Of a stretch of DNA of 64,000 nt, positions 43,772 through 52,370 are shown piece after piece. Position 1 is the stretch's first letter, and each line of letters begins with the position of its first letter. Source of the stretch: LMUY01 sp964247705 (GTDB lineage Bacteria; Pseudomonadota; Alphaproteobacteria; Acetobacterales; Acetobacteraceae); contig CAXTVQ010000007.1 of NCBI GenBank assembly GCA_964247705.1, forward strand, positions 30,954 through 94,953. The letters run 5' to 3'. The notes under the pieces were generated by a model, which saw only the letters and a list, made by a program, of their open reading frames with translations, was not told the DNA's origin and did not search any database. The position numbers and the translations under genes were made by a program.

Positions 43772-43911
43772 GACGGAAGCCCCTCACATTGGGGCGGTTC
43801 ACACACCCCACCGCTGACGTCTCAGCAGTGGGTCAGACGTGGTTCACGCGCGCCGTCGTGCCACGGGGTGACACGAGGATTTGGTCGCGAGCATGCGCCG
43901 GCGCGCCGGGC

Positions 43912-44475
43912 TCAGCTTTCGAGCAGTTCGGAGTCCCAATAGAGGTAGTCCCGCCAACTCTCGTGCAGGTAGTTCGGCGGGAAGGCGCGGCCGTTCTCCT
44001 GCAGCTCCCACGTCGACGGCTGCCGCGGCGTTTGGCGCGGGTGCATGTGGCACTCCCGCGGCAGCCGCGAGCCTTTGGCCAGGTTGCACGAGCCGCAGGC
44101 GGTCACGACATTCTCCCATGTGGTCCGTCCGCCACGGCTGCGGGGGACGACGTGGTCGAACGTCAGGTCGTGGGTCGGCAGCCGCTCGCTGCAGTATTGG
44201 CAAGCGAAGGCATCGCGCAGGAAGACGTTGAAGCGGGTGAAGGCCGGGCGGCGCGCAGCGGGGATGTACTCCTTGAGCGCGATGACACTCGGCAGCCGCA
44301 TCGAGAGCGACGGCGAATGGACAGCGACCTCGTACTCGTTGAGCACGCAGACGCGGTCCAGGAAGACCGCTTTCACTGCATCCTGCCACGCCCACACCGA
44401 GAGCGGGAAATAGGATAGCGGGCGGAAATCCGCGTTCAGAACCAGAGCCGGGTAGTGCATTCCGCCGTCAGGCAA
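43912..44475 (-). CDS. HNH endonuclease
   Basis: 187 residues. Conserved N-terminal LVLNADFRPLSYFPLSVWAWQDAVKAVFLDRV, then zinc pairs CQYC (92-95) and CGSC (127-130) enclosing the HNH core DHVVPRSRGG (Asp107-His108) and Asn122. This is a widespread chromosomal HNH family in Alphaproteobacteria, not tied to mobile elements, with unknown cellular role. ATG 44475 is used; the ATG 5 codons on (MHYPALVLN) is likely in some relatives. Confidence 0.88.
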   Translation of the reverse strand: MPDGGMHYPALVLNADFRPLSYFPLSVWAWQDAVKAVFLDRVCVLNEYEVAVHSPSLSMRLPSVIALKEYIPAARRPAFTRFNVFLRDAFACQYCSERLPTHDLTFDHVVPRSRGGRTTWENVVTACGSCNLAKGSRLPRECHMHPRQTPRQPSTWELQENGRAFPPNYLHESWRDYLYWDSELLES

Positions 44476-44604
44476 TGCTCGCTCCTTCGGGAAGCGGCGC
44501 TAGAACTGGGATCGCAACGAGGCTGGACCGCCAGATCTATGCCGCCAAAACCCGAGGCGCTTATTGCAGACAGTCTCGCACGCTGCAACCCGGACCCCCG
44601 GTTT

Positions 44605-45267
44605 TCACACGTCCGTCACAGATTGAAGCGTCCGCATGAGCAGTTTGGCGCCGCTCGCAACGCCGGCCTCGTCGATGGAGTGGCCGAGGCCGGGCCTGAA
44701 CAGCGCCTCGACCGGAACACCGGCCGCGCGCAACGCCGACTCGGCGGTCCGGGAGCGAACTGGCGGCACCACGTCGTCAGCTTCGCCGTGAACGAGCAGG
44801 ACAGGGGCGCTGTTGCTGCGTTGCGCGAGTGCCTCGGGCGCAATCAGGGCGCCGGAGTAGGCGAGGATCGCACGCGGGGCCACCCGGCGGCGCAGGCCGG
44901 CGTACAGCACCATCATGGCGCCCTGGCTGAACCCGGCCATGGCGTAGGCGTCAGCCGGGAGGCCGAGGCGGTCGAGCTCCGAGTCAATGAAAGCGTCCAG
45001 CAGAGGGCGGGCAGCCTCAGCGCCGGCGCTCATCCGCGCCGGGTTGCGGTCGCCGATGGACCACCACTGACGGCCGAACGGGGCGCCGTCATAGGGTTCG
45101 GGGGCGTCCGGAGCGGAAAACACGGCGTGGGGCAGGCTTGCACCCCAATGCGGCGCCAGGTCGATCAGGTCTTGCCCATTGGCTCCGACGCCGTGGCATA
45201 TGACGATCAAGTGCCGAGCGGGGCCGCCCGAAGCCGGTCCCCAGTGCACCGCTTGCAAGCCCGACAT
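44605..45267 (-). CDS. Carboxylesterase/phospholipase family hydrolase
   Basis: 220-residue alpha/beta hydrolase of the YpfH/Est family. Oxyanion segment ICHGVGANGQDL, nucleophile Ser114 in GFSQGAMM, Asp in LVHGEADDVVP and His in GLGHSID complete the triad. GGGAGAG lies about 6 bases before ATG 45267. No signal peptide. Divergent from gluQ with 49 bases between starts. The natural ester is unknown. Confidence 0.9.
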   Translation of the reverse strand: MSGLQAVHWGPASGGPARHLIVICHGVGANGQDLIDLAPHWGASLPHAVFSAPDAPEPYDGAPFGRQWWSIGDRNPARMSAGAEAARPLLDAFIDSELDRLGLPADAYAMAGFSQGAMMVLYAGLRRRVAPRAILAYSGALIAPEALAQRSNSAPVLLVHGEADDVVPPVRSRTAESALRAAGVPVEALFRPGLGHSIDEAGVASGAKLLMRTLQSVTDV

Positions 45268-45316
45268 CGCTCTCTCCCGCTTTGCAACCCGCCGCACTAT
45301 GGTGACTGCCGCCCGC

Positions 45317-46183
45317 ATGTCCATCACCACCTGCTTTGCTCCCACGACCCGTTTCGCGCCGAGCCCGACCGGCGCCTTGCATCTCGGCCACGTCCACGCG
45401 GCGGTGTTCGCCCGGCAGCGCGCGCGGGATGCCGGGGGGCGGTTTTTGCTGCGCATCGAGGACACCGACGTCGTCCGCTGCCGGCCGGCGTTCACGCGCG
45501 CGATCGTGGAGGATCTGGCCTGGCTCGGCTTGGATTGGGACGGGCCGGTGCGGGTGCAGTCCGAACATCTCGGCGAGTATGCGGCGGTGCTGGACGATCT
45601 TCGCCTACGGGAATTGGTGTATCCCTGCTTCTGCAGCCGGGCGGACGTGCTGCGGGCGGCAACGGCGCCGCACGGGCCGGAAGGACCGGTCTATCCAGGC
45701 ACCTGCCGCCACGTGGCGCCCGCCATGCGCGCGGAGCGGATCGCGGCGGGCGAGCCTCACGCCTGGCGGCTGGACATGGCGCGGGCCTTGGCGCGGACCG
45801 GCCCGCTGAGCTTCTTCGAGGAAGGGCAGGGCCGCCTGCCGTGCGACGCGCCCGCCTTTGGGGACGTGGTGCTCGGCCGCCGGGACGCGCCCGCCAGCTA
45901 CCACCTGAGTGTCACGCACGACGACGCGGTGCAGGGCGTGAGCCTCGTCACGCGCGGCAAAGACCTGCTTGCGGCGACATCGGTGCACCGGCTGCTGCAG
46001 GCGGTGATGGGATGGCCGGAACCTGCCTACGCCCATCACGCCCTGCTCGCGGGCCCGGACGGGCGGCGGCTGTCCAAGCGGGACGGCGCACTCGCGGTCG
46101 CCCAACTCCGCGCTGATGGCTGGACGCCAGGCGAGGTTCTGGCGGCGGCGAAAACCCTTGGTGTGCCGCGACGGCCCAGTTAG
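45317..46183 (+). CDS. gluQ: Glutamyl-Q tRNA(Asp) synthetase
   Basis: 288-residue GluRS paralogue without the anticodon-binding domain. TRFAPSPTGALHLGH carries the HIGH motif (22-25) and RRLSKRDGA the KMSKS-like motif. Cysteines in YPCFCSRADV and YPGTCRH form the zinc site. It glutamylates queuosine of tRNA(Asp). ATG 45317 is used; ATG 45299 is in frame and possible. Confidence 0.92.
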   Translation: MSITTCFAPTTRFAPSPTGALHLGHVHAAVFARQRARDAGGRFLLRIEDTDVVRCRPAFTRAIVEDLAWLGLDWDGPVRVQSEHLGEYAAVLDDLRLRELVYPCFCSRADVLRAATAPHGPEGPVYPGTCRHVAPAMRAERIAAGEPHAWRLDMARALARTGPLSFFEEGQGRLPCDAPAFGDVVLGRRDAPASYHLSVTHDDAVQGVSLVTRGKDLLAATSVHRLLQAVMGWPEPAYAHHALLAGPDGRRLSKRDGALAVAQLRADGWTPGEVLAAAKTLGVPRRPS

Positions 46184-46212
46184 GGTCGCGCGCCCCCGGA
46201 AGAGAGGTTCGC

Positions 46213-47295
46213 ATGCGCCTGGTTTCCCTCGGTTTCCTGATCCTGCTGTCCATCGTCCCGGCCCAGGCGCAGGAGCGCGTGCTCAACGTCTACAACTGGA
46301 CCGACTACATCGACCCGGCGGCGCTGGATCAATTCAAGAAGCAAACCGGCGTTGAGATCCACTACGACGTCTACGACAGCCTCGAGACCCTGGAAGGCAA
46401 GATGCTCGCCGGGCACTCGGGTTACGACATCATCGTGCCGACCTCCGAACCGACGTTCTCCCGCCTGATCGCGGCCGGGGCGCTGCTGCCGCTCGACAAG
46501 GCCAAGCTGCCGAACCTGGCCGGCGAGGACCCGGCGTTGCTGCAGCGGGTCGCCACGTCCGACCCGGGCAACAAGTTCGGCGCGATCTATCTCTGGGGCA
46601 CGATCGGGCTCGGTGAGATCGCCCCCAAGATCAAGGCGTTGTTTCCCGATGCGCCGCTGGATAGTTGGGACCTGCTGCTCAGGCCGGAAAATGCCAAGAA
46701 GATCGCCGGGTGCGGGATCACCATGATGGACAGTGCCACGGACGTGATCCCGTCGGTGCTGAAGTATTTGCACCACGACCCGTCCAGCACCAACCCGGCG
46801 GACCTGGCCGACGTCGAGAAGACGCTGATGGCGATCCGCCCCTACATCCGCACCTTCGCCAGTGGGGGAGCGGTGGAGGCGTTGGCGGCCGGGCAGACCT
46901 GCCTGGTGATGGACTATTCCGGGGACGTGATCCAGGCGTCCGGCCGCGCGGCGGAGGCCAAGCAGGCACCGGTTACCTACGTGGCGCCGAAGGAGTTCAC
47001 CCAGCTCTGGTTCGACATGCTGGCGATCCCCAAGGACGCGCCGCATCCGGACCTCGCACTGCAGTTCATCAATTTCATTCTGCAGCCGAAGGTGATCGCC
47101 GGGGTGACCAACACGGTGCAGTACCCGAACGCCGTGCCGGCCAGCAAGCCGATGGTGGACGCGGCGGTGCGGGACAATCCGAACGTCTATCCAGATGCCG
47201 CCGCACTCGACCGGTCCTTCACGGTTGCGGCGGTGAAGGAGGCCGCGGTGCGGGCGCGCACGCGGATGTGGGAGCGGTTCAAGGCCGGAAGCTGA
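46213..47295 (+). CDS. potF: Polyamine-type ABC transporter substrate-binding protein
   Basis: 360 residues. Signal MRLVSLGFLILLSIVPAQAQ, mature VLNVYNWTDYIDPAALDQFKKQTGVEIHYDVYDSLETLEGKMLAGHSGYDIIVPTSEP, the classic PotD/PotF opening. It captures putrescine or a related polyamine in the periplasm. The gene is followed by PotG- and PotH-like genes. AGAGAGG lies 7 bases before the ATG. PotF versus PotD specificity is not settled by eye. Confidence 0.9.
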   Translation: MRLVSLGFLILLSIVPAQAQERVLNVYNWTDYIDPAALDQFKKQTGVEIHYDVYDSLETLEGKMLAGHSGYDIIVPTSEPTFSRLIAAGALLPLDKAKLPNLAGEDPALLQRVATSDPGNKFGAIYLWGTIGLGEIAPKIKALFPDAPLDSWDLLLRPENAKKIAGCGITMMDSATDVIPSVLKYLHHDPSSTNPADLADVEKTLMAIRPYIRTFASGGAVEALAAGQTCLVMDYSGDVIQASGRAAEAKQAPVTYVAPKEFTQLWFDMLAIPKDAPHPDLALQFINFILQPKVIAGVTNTVQYPNAVPASKPMVDAAVRDNPNVYPDAAALDRSFTVAAVKEAAVRARTRMWERFKAGS

Positions 47296-47350
47296 CGGGA
47301 GCGGCCGCCAACCCCTTGGCTTGGCTGCGTGATGCTGGTTCAAAGGGCGG

Positions 47351-48457
47351 GTGAACACGGTCCTGACTAGGCCCGAGGCGGCCGGGCACTCGCTTGCGGA
47401 CGCGCATGTCGGCGTCCATGGGTTAACAGTGCGTTACGGTGGTTGGACGGCGCTGGATGGGCTCGACCTCGCTATCGGAAAGGGCGAGTTGTTCGTGCTC
47501 CTCGGTGGGTCCGGCTCGGGCAAGACCACGCTGTTGCGGACCTTGGCCGGGTTCATCACGCCAGTCTCCGGCCAGATCACATTGGGCGGGCGGGATATCA
47601 CGGCGCTGCCGCCGCATCGACGGCCGGTGAACACGATGTTCCAGTCCTACGCACTGTTCCCGCATATGACCGTCGCCGCGAACATCGGGTTCGGGCTACG
47701 GCGGCAGGGGGTGGCGCGTGCGGACGTGGATCGTCGCGTGGCAGAGCTGCTGGCGCTTGTGCGGCTCGAGGCATTCGCCGGCCGGCGGCCGGACGCGCTG
47801 TCCGGCGGCCAGCGGCAGCGGGTGGCGCTGGCCCGCAGCCTGGCCCCGAGGCCGGATCTGCTGCTGCTGGACGAGCCGCTCTCGGCGCTGGACCGGGGGC
47901 TGCGGGAGGCGACACGAACCGAGTTGGTGCGGTTGCAACGCCAGTTGGGCACGACCTTCGTGCTGGTCACGCACGACCAGGAGGAAGCGCTGTCGCTGGC
48001 GACCCGGATCGGGTTGTTGGAGCAGGGCCGCTTGGCCCAGGTCGGAACCCCGACCGAGATCTATGAGCAGCCGGCCAGCCGCAGCGTGGCCGAGTTCATG
48101 GGGGCGGCCAACATCCTGCCCGCACGGGTCCGCGGGCCCGGGCTGCTCGAACTTCCAAGCTTGGGCGTGTTGGCGCAAGCGGAGACGTCCGGCCTGCCAG
48201 CCGAGCTGCACGTGGCGTTCCGGCCGGAGCGGCTTCACCTGGCACGGGGCGCGGCAAGCGGACCGAATCAGGTCGGCGGTGTCGTGGCGGAGAGCATGTA
48301 TCGCGGCATCGTGGTGGATCACCGGGTGAGGGTGGGCGAGAGCGCCGTCCTGCTCGTAAGCCAGCCGCTTGGGGACGGCGCGGGGGTGGCATTGCCGCCG
48401 GGCGAGGCCGTGTGCGTCTCGTGGGCGCCCGAAGCGTGCATCCTGTTGCCGCGGTGA
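47351..48457 (+). CDS. potG: Polyamine ABC transporter ATP-binding protein
   Basis: 368 residues. Walker A GGSGSGKTT, Q-loop VNTMFQSYALFPHMTVAANIGFGL, signature LSGGQRQRVALARSL, Walker B LLLLDEPLSALD, H-loop VTHDQEEAL, and a C-terminal TOBE-like regulatory domain (about 280-368). Start is GTG at 47351. Works with the PotF- and PotH-like proteins encoded on either side. Confidence 0.92.
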   Translation: MNTVLTRPEAAGHSLADAHVGVHGLTVRYGGWTALDGLDLAIGKGELFVLLGGSGSGKTTLLRTLAGFITPVSGQITLGGRDITALPPHRRPVNTMFQSYALFPHMTVAANIGFGLRRQGVARADVDRRVAELLALVRLEAFAGRRPDALSGGQRQRVALARSLAPRPDLLLLDEPLSALDRGLREATRTELVRLQRQLGTTFVLVTHDQEEALSLATRIGLLEQGRLAQVGTPTEIYEQPASRSVAEFMGAANILPARVRGPGLLELPSLGVLAQAETSGLPAELHVAFRPERLHLARGAASGPNQVGGVVAESMYRGIVVDHRVRVGESAVLLVSQPLGDGAGVALPPGEAVCVSWAPEACILLPR

Positions 48458-48464
48458 CGGGCCG

Positions 48465-49331
48465 ATGAAGGCTTCGCGCTGGTTGGTGCTCGGGCCGGTC
48501 TGGCTATGGCTGGTGGCGTTCATCGCGTTGCCGGCCTTGATCGTGGTGGCGCTGTCATTCTCGGAGGCCGCCGCCAGCGTCCCGCCCTACGACCCGCTGG
48601 TCACGTGGAACGGCTGGGTGCCCGCGCTGCATTTGCTCGGCGACAACTACGGCACGCTGGTGCAGGACGGCTACTACCTGAACGCCGCGTTGCAGAGCTT
48701 GCTGGTTGCGTCCGTTTCCTCGGCGCTCTGCCTGCTGATCGGCTACCCGATGGCGCTGGCCATCGCGCGGGCGCCGGAGCGGTGGCGGTCCTTGCTGTTG
48801 CTGCTGGTGATGCTGCCGTTCTGGACCGGATTCCTGCTGCGCATCGTTGCCTGGATCGGGCTGCTCGGGGACGATGGCTGGATCAACAGCGCCTTGCTGG
48901 GCTTGGGCCTGATCAGTGCGCCGCTGCACATGCTCTACACGCGCTTCGCGATGTACGTCGGGATCGTCTACTGCTACCTGCCGTTCATGGTGCTGCCGCT
49001 CTATGCGCGGCTCTCCAAGCTCGACCCGGCGTTGGAGGAGGCGGCGTCCGACCTCGGCGCCAGCCCGTTTCGGGTGTTTTTGACAGTGACGCTGCCGCTC
49101 TCGCTGCCTGGGATCGCGGCCGGGCTCGCCTTGGTGTTCATGCCAGCCGTGGGCGAATACGTGATTCCGGAGTTGATGGGGGGACCGGCCGCGCAAACCA
49201 TCGGCCGGGCGCTGTGGAACGAGTTCTTCGCCAACCACGACTGGCCAATGGCGGCGGCGCTGGCGAACGCGTTGCTGATCGGGCTGCTGCTTCCGCTGGG
49301 GCTGTTGCGGGCCGGTCAGCGGCGGTTGTGA
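48465..49331 (+). CDS. potH: Polyamine ABC transporter permease (PotH-like)
   Basis: 288 residues, six membrane helices and the EAA loop LEEAASDLGASPFRVFLTVTLPLSLPGIAAG. VLSFSEAA and VGEYVIPELMGGPAAQTIGRALWNEFF are typical PotB/PotH segments. ATG 48465 lies 7 bases after potG. A partner permease (PotI/PotC) would normally come next, but the following gene is motA on the opposite strand. Confidence 0.9.
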   Translation: MKASRWLVLGPVWLWLVAFIALPALIVVALSFSEAAASVPPYDPLVTWNGWVPALHLLGDNYGTLVQDGYYLNAALQSLLVASVSSALCLLIGYPMALAIARAPERWRSLLLLLVMLPFWTGFLLRIVAWIGLLGDDGWINSALLGLGLISAPLHMLYTRFAMYVGIVYCYLPFMVLPLYARLSKLDPALEEAASDLGASPFRVFLTVTLPLSLPGIAAGLALVFMPAVGEYVIPELMGGPAAQTIGRALWNEFFANHDWPMAAALANALLIGLLLPLGLLRAGQRRL

Positions 49332-49346
49332 GCATGCAGGAGCGGT

Positions 49347-50210
49347 TCACATCTGGACCGCCTGCACTGCGGTCTCGAGTTCGGCGAAGCTCGGCATATG
49401 TTCGTTCGGGGCCATCTTGCGGCCGGTTTCCACGCTGACCTGCGGCGCGTTGCCATGCAGGTGGGTGACGAGGACGGCGCGGATTACCTCCATGTATTTG
49501 GCCTCCTCCTCGACGATGCCTTTCATGCGGGCGGCAACCGGTCCGGCCATGCCGTAGGCCAGCAGCACGCCCAGGAACGTGCCCACCAATGCGCCGCCGA
49601 TCATCGCACCCAGCACGGCAGGCGGCTCGTTGATGTGGGCCATCGTCTTGATCACGCCGAGCACGGCCGCGACGATGCCCAGGGCCGGCAAGGCGTCCGC
49701 CATGGCTTGGAGTGCGTGGCTTGGGTGCAGCTCCTCGTGCAGCGTCTTCTTCAGCTCACGCGCCATCACGTCCTCGATCTGGTGAGGATCGTCCGCGTTC
49801 ATCCCGACCATGCGCAGGTAGTCGCAGATCAGGTGTGTGGCGTGATGGTTGGCCAGGATCTTGGGGAATTTCTGGAAGGCCGTGCTTTCCGCCGGCTTCT
49901 CGATATGCGCTTCCAGCGCCATCGCGCCCTTGGTCGAGGCAAGGCGGGTGAAATAGTAAAGCAGGCTGAGGAGTTCGACGTAGTCCGCCTTGTGGAAGCT
50001 GGCGCCTTTCAGAACTTTCTTGAAGGCGCCCAGCGTATGCTTCACGTCATGCATGCTGTTGGACATGATGAACGTGCCGAGGGCCGCGCCGCCGATGGTC
50101 AGCAATTCGAACGGCATTGCCTCGATCAGCGGTTCCAAGCTGCCGCCCGACATCAGGTAGCTGCCGAACACGCAGGCCAGCAGGAAGCCCAGTCCACCGA
50201 GTGTCAGCAT
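49347..50210 (-). CDS. motA: Flagellar stator protein MotA
   Basis: 287 residues, four membrane helices. Starts MLTLGGLGFLLACVFGSYLMSGGSLEPLIEAMPFELLTIGGAALGTFIM. Later LPALGIVAAVLGVIKTMAHINEPPAVLGAMIGGALVGTFLGVLLAYG carries the channel helices and their conserved prolines. The ATG at 50210 begins 4 bases after the motB stop. Proton-driven stator with MotB. Confidence 0.95.
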   Translation of the reverse strand: MLTLGGLGFLLACVFGSYLMSGGSLEPLIEAMPFELLTIGGAALGTFIMSNSMHDVKHTLGAFKKVLKGASFHKADYVELLSLLYYFTRLASTKGAMALEAHIEKPAESTAFQKFPKILANHHATHLICDYLRMVGMNADDPHQIEDVMARELKKTLHEELHPSHALQAMADALPALGIVAAVLGVIKTMAHINEPPAVLGAMIGGALVGTFLGVLLAYGMAGPVAARMKGIVEEEAKYMEVIRAVLVTHLHGNAPQVSVETGRKMAPNEHMPSFAELETAVQAVQM

Positions 50211-50214
50211 CGGG

Positions 50215-51360
50215 TCAAGCTCCCTTTCTGGGCGCCGGGTCAGGCTGAATAGGGGGCGAGGAGGCAGGCACTGCCGCATGCGGGGTAGCGACTGGCTGGG
50301 GCTGCGGCGTGGTGTCTATGACGGTGTGGGGCGCGGCCTCCCGCAGGACGACGATCGCGATGCGCCGGTTCACCGCGGCCAGGGGATCCGCCGGCAGCAA
50401 CGGATCCCGGTCGGCCCGGCCGGATACGGTCTCCACGCGCGCTTCCGGCAACCCGGCATCGGCCAGCAACCGGCGGGTCGCGTTGGCGCGCTCCGCCGAT
50501 AGCTCCCAGTTCGAGCGGTCGTTGCCGTGGTAGGGGGCCGCATCCGTGTGGCCGGTGATCGACAGCCGCTCGGGCAGCTTCATCAGGACCGGCGCGACCT
50601 TCAGCAGCAGCGCCCGTGCACGGTCATTCAGCACGGCCGAGCCGGTGGGGAACATCGCCTGTTTGTCCTCGTCCAGGATTTGGATGCGCAGGCCCTCGGG
50701 GGTGATGTCGACGGAGATCTGGCGGGCGAGGTCCGCCAACGCCGGGTCCTTGCTGACCGCGTCGCTGATCTGCTTGGCGGCGGTTTCGAACGCCTTGCGT
50801 TCCTGCCTGGCCAGTTCGACGCGTGACTTTGCCTCGGCAGCGTCGGCGGCCGCGATTTCGGCGCGAGTGGTCTGGTCGCCATCGGCCTGGGTGGGCGAGC
50901 TGACCGAGGCGGGGCCGCCCGGATGCTGCATTTGGGCGCGCCGCGTGTTCAGGCCTTCCTGACCTGTCTGGATCGAGGCGGCGCTGGCCGGCGTATCGCT
51001 GTCATCCTCCTCGACGTCGAACGTGGGCTTCACGTCCGCATTCATGGCGCTGATCACGCCGCGGTCCGAAGCGAGCGTGCCGTCGTCGTTCGGCGTATGG
51101 CCGCCGAAGATTGCGCCGAAGCCGGAGGAGTTGCGGGACACGGCGGCGGAGGGGCTGAAGTAGTCCGCAACGCCACGCCGCTGTTCGGACGTGGTTGCGT
51201 TCAGCAGCCACATCAGCAGGAAGAACGCCATCATCGCGGTCACGAAATCGGCGTAAGCCACTTTCCAGGCGCCGCCGTGATGGCCGCCCTCGACCACCTC
51301 CTCCTTGCGGATGATGATGTTCGCTTTGCCGTCCCCCTTGCCACCCCCTTTGGCCGCAAT
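50215..51360 (-). CDS. motB: Flagellar stator protein MotB, apparent ATT start
   Basis: Cytoplasmic N-terminus, one membrane helix with the proton-carrying Asp in VAYADFVTAMMAFFLLMWLLN, a long linker and a C-terminal OmpA-like peptidoglycan-binding domain with ITGHTDAAPYHGNDRSNWELSAERANATRRLL. The basic segment preceding the helix (ANIIIRKEEVVEGGHHGG) is conserved in MotB and lies upstream of the first standard start, GTG 51297. In that frame the best initiator is ATT at 51360 with AGGGG 7 bases upstream, giving 381 residues. If ATT is not used, the protein is 360 residues from GTG 51297. Confidence 0.9.
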   Translation of the reverse strand: MAAKGGGKGDGKANIIIRKEEVVEGGHHGGAWKVAYADFVTAMMAFFLLMWLLNATTSEQRRGVADYFSPSAAVSRNSSGFGAIFGGHTPNDDGTLASDRGVISAMNADVKPTFDVEEDDSDTPASAASIQTGQEGLNTRRAQMQHPGGPASVSSPTQADGDQTTRAEIAAADAAEAKSRVELARQERKAFETAAKQISDAVSKDPALADLARQISVDITPEGLRIQILDEDKQAMFPTGSAVLNDRARALLLKVAPVLMKLPERLSITGHTDAAPYHGNDRSNWELSAERANATRRLLADAGLPEARVETVSGRADRDPLLPADPLAAVNRRIAIVVLREAAPHTVIDTTPQPQPVATPHAAVPASSPPIQPDPAPRKGA

Positions 51361-51402
51361 GCCGACACCCCTGATACGGGGTGCATCCTGCGGCGGGGGT
51401 GG

Positions 51403-52368
51403 TTAACGCGGCGCTAATACGGTCGAAGCGGGGGCGTTTCGAGGCTTGGCGATGACGAAACGGTTGGACAGGCAGAGTGTCGGTGGCCAGATCAGCCCAT
51501 CCTCCCGTACTTCGAGCGGCACGCAGTTCGCCTCGGCGGCGAGGGCGAAAACCACGGTCTGCGGCAGGGCATGGATCTCCACCGTGTTGGCGTCGACCGG
51601 TGCCGCAAGGTACGTCGCCGGGTCGAACCGGTAGCCGATGCGCTCGGTCGGGAGCTGGAAGATCGCGAGACCGCCCGGCGCCAAGAGGGCAAAGGCGCGG
51701 CGCAGGATCATCGTGATCACCGGCGGTGGATTATGCTGCAGAGTCACCGTGCTGAACCACAGATCGAACGGCTCGGCCATGCCGAACTCGGGCACGCTGA
51801 CCAGGCTGTAGCTGACGGTCGGGCCAGTGGCGGCGCGGGCCAGCATGAGGTGCGGCGGCGACACGTCGCAGCCGGTGACGTGCTGGAACACCTTGGCCAG
51901 CGGCTTGGTCAACCGGCCGACTCCGCAGCCGAAATCCACCACGCGCGGCAACTGCGCGGGGGTCAGTCCGTAGCGGGCGAGGGTTGCGACCAGGGTGGCG
52001 ACCTCGCCCTCCCCGGAGGCTTCGAACAGCGCCATGTTGTCGGCGATGTTCTCGGGCGCGAACTCCTGGCGCGAATCCGTCGACTGGTGCGGACGCTCCT
52101 GGCCCAGTTGCACCCAGAGGGTTTGCACCCGGTCGAGCAACGCGGCGAGGGTGGGCGCGTCGGCGAACCAGGCAATTTGCTGCGGCGGCAGGTCGAGCGG
52201 CATCAGCACGGCGTCACCGGGCAAGGCGGCGCGGAACTCCTCGGTCGCCATCAGGTCATGGCGGAGTTGGTCCGTCGGCAGCGCCGCCCATTGCAGCCGT
52301 TCGGGCAGGCTGGCCGGGCGGCCCAGGAGGAAGCGGAAGGCGTAATCGACCTCGAGCGTGGTTGCCAT
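51403..52368 (-). CDS. SAM-dependent methyltransferase with N-terminal helical extension
   Basis: 321 residues. The class I methyltransferase core starts with VVDFGCGVGRLTKPLAKVFQHVTGCDVSPPHL (motif I plus acidic end of strand 2), later LQHNPPPVITMILRRAFALLAPGG. The first 90 residues (DYAFRFLLGRPASLPERLQW...ATEEF) look like the short helical unit found in sugar-modifying or surface proteins. ATG 52368 was chosen because the upstream stop is only 2 bases away. Substrate unknown; nearby glycosyltransferases suggest a glycan. Confidence 0.82.
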   Translation of the reverse strand: MATTLEVDYAFRFLLGRPASLPERLQWAALPTDQLRHDLMATEEFRAALPGDAVLMPLDLPPQQIAWFADAPTLAALLDRVQTLWVQLGQERPHQSTDSRQEFAPENIADNMALFEASGEGEVATLVATLARYGLTPAQLPRVVDFGCGVGRLTKPLAKVFQHVTGCDVSPPHLMLARAATGPTVSYSLVSVPEFGMAEPFDLWFSTVTLQHNPPPVITMILRRAFALLAPGGLAIFQLPTERIGYRFDPATYLAAPVDANTVEIHALPQTVVFALAAEANCVPLEVREDGLIWPPTLCLSNRFVIAKPRNAPASTVLAPR

Positions 52369-52370
52369 GG

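Noticed and set aside
43912..44475. HNH nuclease as a sign of a mobile element or defence system
   Set aside because: It is a common stand-alone chromosomal HNH family; no integrase, intron, restriction or toxin partner is nearby.
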